The translations under genes were made by a program, and so were the position numbers. The notes beneath the pieces were generated by a model. The model made no database searches and had not been told where the DNA came from. It saw only the letters and a list, made by a program, of their open reading frames with translations. A stretch of 7,745 nucleotides of DNA, taken from positions 1 to 7,745 of the forward strand of contig JADGOA010000179.1 in NCBI GenBank assembly GCA_017883215.1, given 5' to 3'. Position 1 is the stretch's first letter, and each line of letters starts with the position of its first letter. Source of the stretch: Thermoanaerobaculia bacterium (GTDB lineage Bacteria > Acidobacteriota > Thermoanaerobaculia > Gp7-AA8). Positions 1 to 5,703 of this stretch are shown here, in pieces.

Positions 1-182
1 CCCCGGGTTACGAGCGGGAAATCTCAGCGTGAGCCCCGAAGGGGCGAAAGAGTCGGCCCCTCGGAACGACGCACGCGCCCGAACAAGTTCATTTCCGCTT
101 CACCGGCGCCCCCGCGCCGTTCGCCGGCTCGGGATGACAGGACCCGCTGCTGTCGCGGCTCGGGATAAACTCCCGCCAGCGC
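1..182. other. Left-edge non-coding stretch with short repeats
   Basis: I see no credible gene here; the reading frames through it are shadows with arginine-rich, unrecognisable translations. It holds a small perfect hairpin at 33-45 (GCCCC, loop GAA, GGGGC). It also has an exact 11-base direct repeat, CGGCTCGGGAT, at 125-135 and 156-166, with a looser variant near 54-70 (CGGCCCCTCGGAACGAC). This looks like intergenic DNA with decayed dispersed-repeat copies. The promoter of the downstream protease gene should also lie here. A weak TAAACT box at 166-171 sits 11 bases before the ATG. Confidence 0.5.
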
Positions 183-971
183 ATGAATCCCTACATCCTC
201 CCTCTCACTTTCATCGCCATCGTTTACGCCGTGATGGTCGTGCTCAACGAGCGCATGGGACTTCTCGGCGATCGTTTCTCGTCGACCGGCGTGAAAGTGC
301 TCGCCTACGTCTGGCTGGCTCTGTTCATGGGCGCCCTGTGCGTTCTGATCGTTGCTTCGTCGCTCGCCCCGCCATCGGCGAAGGATCTGGCGAAAGTGCC
401 GTTCTACTCGCTGTTCACGCTGCATGCGATTCTGATCACCTTCCTGGCCGGCTGGTGGCTGATGGCCGGCCGCCCCCCCCTCCTCGACTTCTTCAACGTG
501 CAGCGGCGCGATGCCGGCGAGGCCGTGCTGACCGGATTCGCGGTCGGATTCGGCGGCTGGATTCTCACCATCGCGCTGGCGCTCACGATCGCCCTGATTC
601 TCCAGGCGTCGGGCCTTCTGCCGAAAGCGCCGACGCCGTCGGCGATGATCGCCTGGATGGCGGCGCTGCCCGTCTGGAAAAAGGCGCTGATCGTCCTCTC
701 CGCGATGACGATCGAAGAGATGTTCTTCCGTGGCTGGCTGCAGAAGCGCATCGGCCTGATCGCCTCGACCGCGCTCTTCGCGCTCGCCCACTCCGGCCTC
801 GGCCAACCCTTTCTGCTGATCGGCGTGGCCATCATCTCGCTGATCATCGGAACGACCTTCTATCGGACCAAGAACCTGATCCCAGGCGTCATCGCCCACG
901 GAGTCTTCGACGCCGTGCAGCTGTTCGTGGTGATCCCCATCGCGTTCAAGGCGACGGGCATGGGGGGGTAG
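183..971 (+). CDS. CPBP family intramembrane glutamic protease
   Basis: A 262-residue polytopic membrane protein of the CPBP (CAAX protease and bacteriocin-processing, formerly Abi) family. The three family motifs are visible in order: EEMFFR at residues 178-183 (E178/E179, R183), FALAHSG with H203, and HGVFD with H239 and D243. These are the residues expected for a glutamic-type intramembrane protease. Hydrophobic stretches near 5-20, 38-60, 76-94, 116-141, 165-176, 194-226 and 233-250 suggest about eight membrane segments; length is typical. The substrate cannot be told; family members include prenyl-protein proteases and bacteriocin-immunity proteins. The ATG at 183 has no clear Shine-Dalgarno, but the N-terminal membrane segment fits. 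The gene holds a C8 run (473-480) and a G7 run next to the stop (962-968), both slippage-prone. It is followed by a separate peptidase gene after 25 bases. Confidence 0.9.
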   Translation: MNPYILPLTFIAIVYAVMVVLNERMGLLGDRFSSTGVKVLAYVWLALFMGALCVLIVASSLAPPSAKDLAKVPFYSLFTLHAILITFLAGWWLMAGRPPLLDFFNVQRRDAGEAVLTGFAVGFGGWILTIALALTIALILQASGLLPKAPTPSAMIAWMAALPVWKKALIVLSAMTIEEMFFRGWLQKRIGLIASTALFALAHSGLGQPFLLIGVAIISLIIGTTFYRTKNLIPGVIAHGVFDAVQLFVVIPIAFKATGMGG

Positions 972-984
972 CCGGATAGCCCGG

Positions 985-990
985 TACAAT
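985..990 (+). promoter_or_regulatory. Putative -10 box (TACAAT) of the M20 peptidase gene, possibly leaderless
   Basis: TACAAT matches the bacterial -10 consensus at five of six positions. It sits 6 bases before the ATG at 997, which would place the transcription start at or next to the start codon. No Shine-Dalgarno lies between, and no good -35 is visible because the expected place is the G-run at the end of the upstream gene. The same GGTACAAT string precedes the TPR gene. The assignment is inferred from sequence only. Confidence 0.5.
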
Positions 991-996
991 CGCCCA

Positions 997-2385
997 ATGC
1001 GCAAGCTCCTCCTCGCAGTCGTTCTCACCTTTCTCCCCATCACACTCCACGCCGCGGTTCCGCCGCTGGATGATGCGACGCGGCAGATGATCCGCGACAT
1101 CTACAAGCAACTCGTGGAGATCAACACGACCGACTCGGTCGGGAACAACACCACCGCAGCCGAGGCGATGGCCGCGCGCCTGCGCGATGCGGGCTTCCCC
1201 GCGGCGGATGTACAGATGCTTGCGCCCGATCCCCGCAAGGGCAACCTCGTGGCACGGCTCCACGGCAGTGGAGCGAAGAAGCCGCTCCTTCTGCTCGCCC
1301 ATCTCGACGTGGTCGAAGCGCGGCGGGAAGACTGGTCGACCGATCCCTTCACGTTCCTGGAGAAAGACGGCTTCTTCTACGGCCGGGGAACGGGAGACGA
1401 CAAGGCCATGGCGGCCATCTGGATCGCCACGCTGATCCGCTTCAGGCAGGAGCACTTCGTTCCCGACCGCGATCTCATCGTCGCGCTCACGTCCGATGAA
1501 GAGACCGGAAACTTCAACGGCGCTTCGTGGCTCGTCAAAGAGCACCGCGATCTGATCGACGCGGCGCTCGCCCTCAACGAGGGCGGCGGCGGAGCGATGA
1601 GAAAGGGGAAGTACCTCTACAACGGCGTCGGTGCGAGTGAGAAGGTCTACGTCACCTTCCTGCTGGAGACGAAGAACAAGGGCGGCCACAGCTCCGTCCC
1701 GCAGAAAGCGAACGCCATCTACCAGCTTGCCAACGGCCTGACGCGGCTCGAGAAGTATGCGTTTCCGGTGAAGTTGAACGAGGTGACCCGCGCGTATTTC
1801 CAGCGCATGGCTGCCATCGTCGACGATCCAGGCGCCGCGGCGGACATGCGCGCACTCGCTGACCACGACGACGCCGCGGCGGCGGCCAGGCTCTCCGAAA
1901 CAGCCGCATACAACGCACGCATCCGCACCACGTGCGTGACCACGCGGCTGGAAGGCGGCCACGCCGACAACGCCCTGCCGCAGATGGCGCGCGCGACCGT
2001 CAACTGCCGCGTCCTCCCGGGTGAAGATCCGGAAACAGTCCGCGCCGCTCTCGCCAGCGCGCTCGCCGACCCCGGCATCACGATCTCGTGGAAAGACCGA
2101 GCCAAGCCGAGCGTCCCCTCGCCGCTGTCGAAGGAGATCATGCAGCCGGTCGAGGCGCTCACCGCGGAGTTCTGGCCGGGCGTTCCGGTCATGCCGCTGA
2201 TGGCGACCGGAGCCAGCGACGGCCTCTACCTGCGCAATGCCGGAATCCCGACGTACGGCATCTCCGGCATCTTCGGCGACGTAGACGACAGCCGAGCCCA
2301 CGGCCGCGATGAGCGCGTCGGTGTCCAGCAGTTCTACGACGGTGCGCAGTTCCTCTACACGCTGGTGAAGCGGTTGTCGTCGTGA
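997..2385 (+). CDS. Secreted M20-family zinc metallopeptidase
   Basis: A 462-residue M20/M25/M40-type metallopeptidase, a family that cleaves dipeptides, small peptides or N-acyl amino acids with a two-metal site. A signal peptide is clear (MRK, then a hydrophobic core to about residue 19, ending HAA), so it probably acts in the periplasm or outside the cell. Catalytic-domain motifs follow in order: AHLDVV with H102 and D104; GRGTGDDKA with D134 as bridging metal ligand; SDEETG with E168/E169 as general base and ligand; LNEGG with E195; and a late H435 in RAHGRDER. The lid/dimerisation domain lies around 215-335, with GGHSSVP (229-235). Length and order fit the carboxypeptidase/dipeptidase-like branch. 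The ATG has no ribosome binding site but a -10-like box 6 bases upstream. The exact substrate is not determinable. Confidence 0.93.
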   Translation: MRKLLLAVVLTFLPITLHAAVPPLDDATRQMIRDIYKQLVEINTTDSVGNNTTAAEAMAARLRDAGFPAADVQMLAPDPRKGNLVARLHGSGAKKPLLLLAHLDVVEARREDWSTDPFTFLEKDGFFYGRGTGDDKAMAAIWIATLIRFRQEHFVPDRDLIVALTSDEETGNFNGASWLVKEHRDLIDAALALNEGGGGAMRKGKYLYNGVGASEKVYVTFLLETKNKGGHSSVPQKANAIYQLANGLTRLEKYAFPVKLNEVTRAYFQRMAAIVDDPGAAADMRALADHDDAAAAARLSETAAYNARIRTTCVTTRLEGGHADNALPQMARATVNCRVLPGEDPETVRAALASALADPGITISWKDRAKPSVPSPLSKEIMQPVEALTAEFWPGVPVMPLMATGASDGLYLRNAGIPTYGISGIFGDVDDSRAHGRDERVGVQQFYDGAQFLYTLVKRLSS

Positions 2386-2405
2386 AGCTCATCCCGACGC
2401 CATAG

Positions 2406-2477
2406 TGGAGTGCGGCGACGCCAGTCGCCGCGTTCGCGCCCTGAGAAGAAAGCGGCGACTGCGGTCGCCGCACTCCA
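2406..2477. repeat. Nested inverted repeat between two convergent genes; possible terminator
   Basis: Two 26-base arms (2406-2431 and 2452-2477) are complementary at 24 positions around a 20-base spacer. Each half begins, read inward, with TGGAGTGCGGCGAC. The left arm also contains a perfect 8-base inner palindrome, GCGGCGAC (2412-2419) against GTCGCCGC (2424-2431). The element can therefore fold as one long hairpin or as two small ones. It lies 20 bases after the M20 peptidase stop and 17 bases beyond the TPR gene stop on the other strand. It may serve as a bidirectional 3'-end structure, but no T-run follows on either strand. It resembles a REP-like intergenic palindrome. Confidence 0.8.
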
Positions 2478-2494
2478 AAGCGCTTCGCGCTCGC

Positions 2495-3829
2495 CTACTG
2501 CTCGCTGACCACGACCCCGTCACCTTCGAAGCGGATCTTGAATCCCCCTTCGCCTTCGCTCTCGATCATGACGTTATGGAGCGACGTGTCGTCCACCACG
2601 CCCGGGATCAGATTGCCGGTCCAGGCGACGAGAGCGTTCGACGAGATCGACAGCGGATACTCCCGCGTGACCCTGAGCGTCAGCGGCTCGATCGACGTGG
2701 AGATCGCCAGCGATCCCCGGCCGAAGATCTTCACCGTGTCGATCTTCCGCTGGTACGAGGAGTCATAGATCGGCTCGACGCGGTATGTGAGCGTGTCTTC
2801 GAGGGCGAGAAGATTGCTCCCCTCGACGTAGATGAACTCGTCGTTGAGGTCGATCAGGAACGTCTTGCGCCCCTTCTCGAAGACGAACAACTTCCCCTGG
2901 CCGGCGGCTCTGACGAGCGTCTGCGCGGTCGTGCCGAGGAGGCCCGACTCCGCCACGAATTTCAGATTGCCCGAGTAGCTGGAGACGGTTCCGCGCTTCA
3001 CGTGAACGCTGCGGGAGAAGTTGATCTCCAGAAAGCCGTTCTCGTGAAGGATGAACGTTCTGGACGCTCCTTCGATCTTCCGGCCGAGGTCGAGACGCTT
3101 GTCTTCGGCGTGCTGGGTCTCGTCGACGGCGTCCTGCAGCTTGCGCGCTGCGGTGATACCCACCGGGTCGGGTGGCGGTGCGGACGGTCTCTGCGGCGCG
3201 GATGATGCCGGAGGGAGCGCAGGCTGCGCGCGACTCTCCAGCGGCGGACGGCGAGGCTCTTCCACCTGCTGCTCGGGGACGACTGCCTTGACCTTCTGCG
3301 TGATCGGCGCGACCGGTTGCGCCGGTGCGGATGGCGGTGGCGGCGCGGCGTGCGGCTGTGGCATCTCCGCTTCCACTTCGCGAACGAGCTTCTCGGCGCC
3401 CGCGAATCTCAGGTGCTCCAGCGCCAGGCCGAGTTTCTTCTTCTGCCGGTACAGCAGCCCGAGGTAGAGGTGGGATTTCGCGTAGTTCGGCCGGAGCTCA
3501 ATCGACTTGGCGAGGTACTGCTCGGACTCATCGAGCTTCCCCTGCTTGAAGAGGATCAGACCGAGGTTGGAGTGGAGGATGAAAACGCTGGGATTCTCTC
3601 GCACCAGACGGCGATAGATGACCTCCGCCTCGGGAAAGGCGTTGGTCTTGAAGTAAACCAGACCGAGCAGATTGAGGACGTCCGAGTCGTCGCGACGCAT
3701 CCGCTGCGCGTTCTCGAGCTCTTTCCGCGCCTCGGCATAACGCCCTTCCTGAAACGCTTCGCGGCCGCGGTTGTAGTGGAGGAGGAAGACCCCCTGGTCA
3801 AATGGTGGGGCCACTACGGGATCGGGCAT
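2495..3829 (-). CDS. TPR-repeat protein with C-terminal AIM24-like domain
   Basis: A 444-residue soluble protein with no signal peptide. Residues 13-145 form about four tetratricopeptide repeats (HYNRGREAFQEGRYAEARK; LLGLVYFKTNAFPEAEVIYRR; SNLGLILFKQGKLDESEQYL; SHLYLGLLYRQKKKLGLALE), a protein-binding scaffold. Residues 157-225 are a proline/alanine-rich low-complexity linker. Residues about 257-440 are a beta-rich domain that reads like AIM24 (PF01987): a VKRGTVSSYSGNLKF stretch, GQGKLFVFEKG, FIYVEGSNLLAL, and PLSISSNALVAWTGNL near 391-406. AIM24 proteins are named from a yeast mitochondrial factor; their bacterial role is largely unknown. The ATG at 3829 has no well-spaced Shine-Dalgarno but a TACAAT box 9 bases upstream. 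It lies 42 bases downstream of the transglycosylase gene. TPR is sure; AIM24 is by eye. Confidence 0.85.
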   Translation of the reverse strand: MPDPVVAPPFDQGVFLLHYNRGREAFQEGRYAEARKELENAQRMRRDDSDVLNLLGLVYFKTNAFPEAEVIYRRLVRENPSVFILHSNLGLILFKQGKLDESEQYLAKSIELRPNYAKSHLYLGLLYRQKKKLGLALEHLRFAGAEKLVREVEAEMPQPHAAPPPPSAPAQPVAPITQKVKAVVPEQQVEEPRRPPLESRAQPALPPASSAPQRPSAPPPDPVGITAARKLQDAVDETQHAEDKRLDLGRKIEGASRTFILHENGFLEINFSRSVHVKRGTVSSYSGNLKFVAESGLLGTTAQTLVRAAGQGKLFVFEKGRKTFLIDLNDEFIYVEGSNLLALEDTLTYRVEPIYDSSYQRKIDTVKIFGRGSLAISTSIEPLTLRVTREYPLSISSNALVAWTGNLIPGVVDDTSLHNVMIESEGEGGFKIRFEGDGVVVSEQ

Positions 3830-3838
3830 GCGTGGCGG

Positions 3839-3868
3839 ATTGTACCTTCACCGGGTCACGCGGTTGAA
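3839..3868 (-). promoter_or_regulatory. Putative promoter of the TPR-AIM24 gene
   Basis: Read on the minus strand, TTCAAC (3863-3868, a poor -35) and TACAAT (3839-3844, a good -10) are separated by 18 bases. The -10 ends 9 bases before the ATG, which implies a leader of about 0-3 bases. The only Shine-Dalgarno-like string, GAAGG, is 15 bases from the ATG and overlaps the expected promoter spacer. The gene may therefore have its own leaderless transcript, although it follows the transglycosylase gene closely. Confidence 0.45.
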
Positions 3869-3871
3869 GCG

Positions 3872-4543
3872 CTACTGCGTCCCCAGATAACGCATGCTCG
3901 GGAACACAGCAGTGGCCAGCGGCTGGACGACTTGCGCGCCAAAGCCGCCGCGCAGCTTCGCGCCGCTGCGGCTGGCGGCGAACGAGGTCGCCTGTCCGTA
4001 GGGATGGCCGTAGTACACCGTCAAGGCGCGCTTCACGTATGTCGTCGTCTCTTCATACGGAGGAATGCCACCGTAGCGCGCCACCGCATTCTCGCCGGCG
4101 TTGTATGCCGCCAGCACGCGCGGAATGTCGCTCGAGAACATCTGCAGGAGATCAGCGAGATAGCGCACGCCGCCACGGATGTTCTCGTCGGGGTCGTGAA
4201 TGCGGCCGACGCCGTATCGCCGTGCGGTTTCCGGCATCAGCTGCATCAGTCCGCGCGCGCCCTTGTGGGAAACGCAGTTCGGATTGAAGTCGGATTCGAT
4301 CTGAATGACCGCGCGCACCAGAACGGGATCGACAGCGAAGCGGCTGGCGTAGCGGTCGATGATGGCGTCGTACTTCGAGTGGCGATTGCGCTGCCTGGCC
4401 AGCCAGGCGTAATCGCTCCCCTTCCCGTAGGAGCCGACGTTGTAAATGACCTTCGTTCCGTCGCGGCGGACCATCAGCAGTACGTCGCTGTAGGCGGCGC
4501 TGGCGAAGAGGAGAATTGCCAGCCCAAAGGCTGTCCTACGCAT
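3872..4543 (-). CDS. Secreted SLT-type lytic transglycosylase
   Basis: A 223-residue peptidoglycan-cleaving enzyme of the GH23 soluble-lytic-transglycosylase type, which cuts the MurNAc-GlcNAc bond and forms 1,6-anhydro-MurNAc ends. An N-terminal signal peptide (MRRTAFGLAILLFASAAYS) predicts export. Residues 20-38 form a short strand-rich stretch. The SLT domain runs from about 57 to 180 with every hallmark: catalytic E83 in QIESDFNPN, SHKGARGLMQLMP (92-104), the RGGVRYLADLL helix, AAYNAG (145-150), and Y169 in TTTYV. The C-terminal 40 residues are low in recognisable motifs. The start at 4543 is preferred over an upstream in-frame codon at 4624 because the signal peptide begins there and the upstream extension crosses an inverted repeat. 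No Shine-Dalgarno is present; TACCAT lies 8 bases upstream. The next minus-strand gene starts 42 bases after the stop. Confidence 0.92.
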   Translation of the reverse strand: MRRTAFGLAILLFASAAYSDVLLMVRRDGTKVIYNVGSYGKGSDYAWLARQRNRHSKYDAIIDRYASRFAVDPVLVRAVIQIESDFNPNCVSHKGARGLMQLMPETARRYGVGRIHDPDENIRGGVRYLADLLQMFSSDIPRVLAAYNAGENAVARYGGIPPYEETTTYVKRALTVYYGHPYGQATSFAASRSGAKLRGGFGAQVVQPLATAVFPSMRYLGTQ

Positions 4544-4551
4544 GCCATTTG

Positions 4552-4557
4552 ATGGTA
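4552..4557 (-). promoter_or_regulatory. Putative -10 box (TACCAT) of the lytic transglycosylase gene
   Basis: On the minus strand TACCAT matches TATAAT at four of six positions and ends 8 bases before the ATG at 4543. No Shine-Dalgarno is seen. The spacing resembles that of the M20 and TPR genes and suggests a leaderless or nearly leaderless start. A -35 cannot be defined because the region runs into the inverted repeat at 4564-4632. Confidence 0.35.
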
Positions 4558-4563
4558 GCACAT

Positions 4564-4632
4564 GGTGCTCGGTTGTCGGTGTTTGCACGCGAGTCTGATT
4601 CTCCGAGCACCGACAACCGCGCACCGAGCACC
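4564..4632. repeat. Interrupted inverted repeat after the cyclic-nucleotide-fold gene
   Basis: GGTGCTCGG (4564-4572) pairs with 4624-4632. GGTTGTCGGTG (4571-4581) pairs with 4608-4618. Five extra bases (4619-4623) form a bulge in the right arm. The arms are built from loosely repeated 8-base units (GGTGCTCG, GTTGTCGG). The element begins 5 bases beyond the stop of the minus-strand gene ending at 4637, so it would form a 3'-end hairpin of that transcript just before the transglycosylase gene. No T-run follows. Confidence 0.7.
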
Positions 4633-4636
4633 CGCC

Positions 4637-5143
4637 TCACCTCAGGCACATCGCATACGCCTCGCGGAACGTCGGATTCTCGATCAGAGCGCGGTTGACC
4701 TCGAAATAGCGCGCCACCACGTCATTGGTTTGGATCAGGCGGCGACGCAGGTCGAGCGAGATCGCCCGCCAGAACTTTGCCCCGGCGACAGGCGCCTCCG
4801 TCAGGAACCTGGCGAGCTCATTCATCGGCGCGGACAGCACCTCGGCCTCCGTGACCGCCCTCAGCGAGGCCGACGCTACGCAGTCTTCGATGATCGATAG
4901 CTCTCCAAACGTCTGACCTGCCATGAGATCGCAGAGGGCGACCTCGCTTCCGTGAACCTGCCGCACCACCCGCAGCCGGCCGCTGCGAAGCACGTGGAGA
5001 GCCCGGTTTGCATTTCCCTCTTCAAGGATGATGTCGCCCGGATGGAACGTCGCTGCCTGCATCATCGAGGAGAGTTTTTGCAGCTCCTCAGTTTCGAATT
5101 CCGCGAACAGCCCCACGCTCTTCAAGAAGTCGGCGGTTTCCAT
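4637..5143 (-). CDS. Cyclic-nucleotide-binding-fold protein without DNA-binding domain
   Basis: A 168-residue protein of the CRP/CAP effector-domain fold. The beta-roll spans about residues 5-115: TFHPGDIILEEGNANRALHVLRSGRLRVV (33-60), then the phosphate-binding cassette from FGEL (79-82) to SLRA. E81 matches the ribose-contacting Glu of CRP. The cassette is one residue shorter than in CRP, and the position of the phosphate-contacting Arg appears to be A90 (VASA for RSA). Ligand binding may therefore be lost or changed. Residues 116-168 are helical but too short and unlike the HTH of CRP/FNR regulators, so DNA binding is not expected. The start at 5143 is chosen because GGGAG precedes it by 6 bases and the family homology begins there. 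An in-frame extension to 5545 would overlap the divergent AraC gene. It could be a stand-alone sensor or a partner of a larger protein. Confidence 0.85.
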   Translation of the reverse strand: METADFLKSVGLFAEFETEELQKLSSMMQAATFHPGDIILEEGNANRALHVLRSGRLRVVRQVHGSEVALCDLMAGQTFGELSIIEDCVASASLRAVTEAEVLSAPMNELARFLTEAPVAGAKFWRAISLDLRRRLIQTNDVVARYFEVNRALIENPTFREAYAMCLR

Positions 5144-5206
5144 CGTTGCTCCCTCGCGCCCGTTTTGCGCTATCATTTTCAACATTCCGTAAAAGGTACT
5201 GGTCCA

Positions 5207-5229
5207 CCCCGCTGAAGAGTACAGCGGGG
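5207..5229 (+). promoter_or_regulatory. Perfect hairpin in the AraC-type gene leader
   Basis: CCCCGCTG (5207-5214) and CAGCGGGG (5222-5229) form a perfect 8-base stem with a 7-base loop (AAGAGTA). It ends 22 bases before the AGGAGG ribosome binding site of the AraC-type gene. It may be an RNA leader hairpin, or a palindromic operator for a dimeric regulator. There is no T-run after it, so a terminator is unlikely. Confidence 0.55.
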
Positions 5230-5251
5230 CGATGCGGTGTTCAACGATCAC

Positions 5252-5257
5252 AGGAGG
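5252..5257 (+). promoter_or_regulatory. Strong ribosome binding site that fixes the AraC-type start
   Basis: AGGAGG lies 6 bases before the ATG at 5264. It decides that start over an in-frame GTG at 5237. It contrasts with the absent Shine-Dalgarno at the M20, TPR and transglycosylase genes. Confidence 0.85.
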
Positions 5258-5263
5258 GCCGTT

Positions 5264-5629
5264 ATGGATGGCCTGCTCCGTTCGCTCATCAAGACGGTCC
5301 GGCGTCGTCTTCGGGAAGACGAAGAGGTAACCGTCGAAGCCGTGACGCGGGAGTTGGGGTACACGCGCCAGTACATCTCCGGACGCTTTCATCGCGTCAC
5401 GGGGCGGCTGCTCAGCCATTTTCTGAAAGAAAAAAGGCTGGAAAAGGCGGCTCGCCTGCTCAAGGCGGGAAACCTTCGGGTCTCGCAGATCGCCCGACGC
5501 TGTGGGTTCGACTCCGAGAATTACTTCCGACAGCAATTCCGCCACCGGTACGGAATGTCGCCGCGGCAGTTTCGCTCCAACGGAACGCTCCGCGCGCTCA
5601 CTCGACGACCCCAGGCACAGATGGCTTGA
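5264..5629 (+). CDS. Single-domain AraC-family transcriptional regulator
   Basis: A 121-residue protein that is almost entirely an AraC/XylS-type DNA-binding domain with two helix-turn-helix units. The first is at about residues 23-43 (VTVEAVTRELGYTRQYISGRF). The second is at about 72-92, with the family signature running RVSQIARRCGFDSENYFRQQ and then FRHRYGMSPRQFR. There is no sugar- or effector-binding domain, so the size resembles MarA/SoxS-like activators, which are controlled by their own level rather than by ligand. The first 20 residues are basic and helical. The last 17 are arginine-rich and probably disordered. It is divergent from the cyclic-nucleotide-fold gene and convergent with the glycosyltransferase-like gene. 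A 5' leader hairpin precedes it. Targets are unknown; the divergent neighbour is the natural first guess. Confidence 0.92.
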   Translation: MDGLLRSLIKTVRRRLREDEEVTVEAVTRELGYTRQYISGRFHRVTGRLLSHFLKEKRLEKAARLLKAGNLRVSQIARRCGFDSENYFRQQFRHRYGMSPRQFRSNGTLRALTRRPQAQMA

Positions 5630-5640
5630 TGGAGTTGCTC

Positions 5641-5703
5641 AGTTACTCAGTTGCTCAGTTTTGAGCTGCTCGTGAGATCGAGAAACTGAGTAACTGAGTA
5701 ACT
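5641..5703. repeat. Tandem-unit inverted repeat between convergent genes; possible terminator
   Basis: Arms at 5641-5661 and 5683-5703 are 21 bases each, complementary at 20 positions, and the single mismatch would be a G-U pair in plus-strand RNA. The spacer is 21 bases. The arms consist of the 8-base unit GTTACTCA or GTTGCTCA repeated in tandem; one more unit begins at 5634. The left arm starts 12 bases after the AraC stop. The right arm touches the last base of the stop codon of the opposite gene. It could end both transcripts, although neither side has a T-run. Confidence 0.8.

Larger units (their letters stand above)
5144..5263. promoter_or_regulatory. Divergent intergenic region between the cyclic-nucleotide-fold and AraC genes
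   Basis: This 120-base gap must drive two divergent genes. It contains an AT-rich block (5163-5200) unusual for this GC-rich window. A plus-strand TATCAT (5171-5176, five of six matches to the -10 consensus) would give the AraC transcript a leader of roughly 80 bases. No convincing -35 was found for either direction. Because both genes are regulator-like, shared or mutual control is plausible but only inferred. Confidence 0.4.

Noticed and set aside
24..1100. Long minus-strand open frame of 358 codons over the protease gene
   Set aside because: The translation is low-complexity, rich in Arg, Gly, Glu and His, with no recognisable domain. It overlaps a gene with all CPBP motifs; this is a GC-rich shadow frame.
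946..2301. Long minus-strand open frame of 451 codons over the M20 peptidase gene
   Set aside because: Antisense to a gene with complete M20 motifs; the translation resembles no family and its length follows from high GC in the third codon position.
3317..4552. Plus-strand open frame of 411 codons across the TPR and transglycosylase genes
   Set aside because: It spans two well-supported minus-strand genes and the gap between them, and its translation has no domain.
4544..4624. N-terminal extension of the lytic transglycosylase to 4624
   Set aside because: It would place 27 residues before the signal peptide and translate through an inverted repeat.
5144..5545. N-terminal extension of the cyclic-nucleotide-fold protein to 5545
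   Set aside because: It would overlap the AraC-type gene antisense, adds no recognisable domain, and a good ribosome binding site precedes the ATG at 5143.
4637..5629. Cyclic-nucleotide-based anti-phage system
   Set aside because: There is no nucleotide cyclase, no CD-NTase and no killing effector beside the binding-fold protein, and the pocket looks degenerate.
5630..5702. CRISPR-like array from the repeated GTTACTCA units
   Set aside because: Units are 8 bases, directly abutting without spacers and arranged as an inverted pair; no cas gene is in the window.
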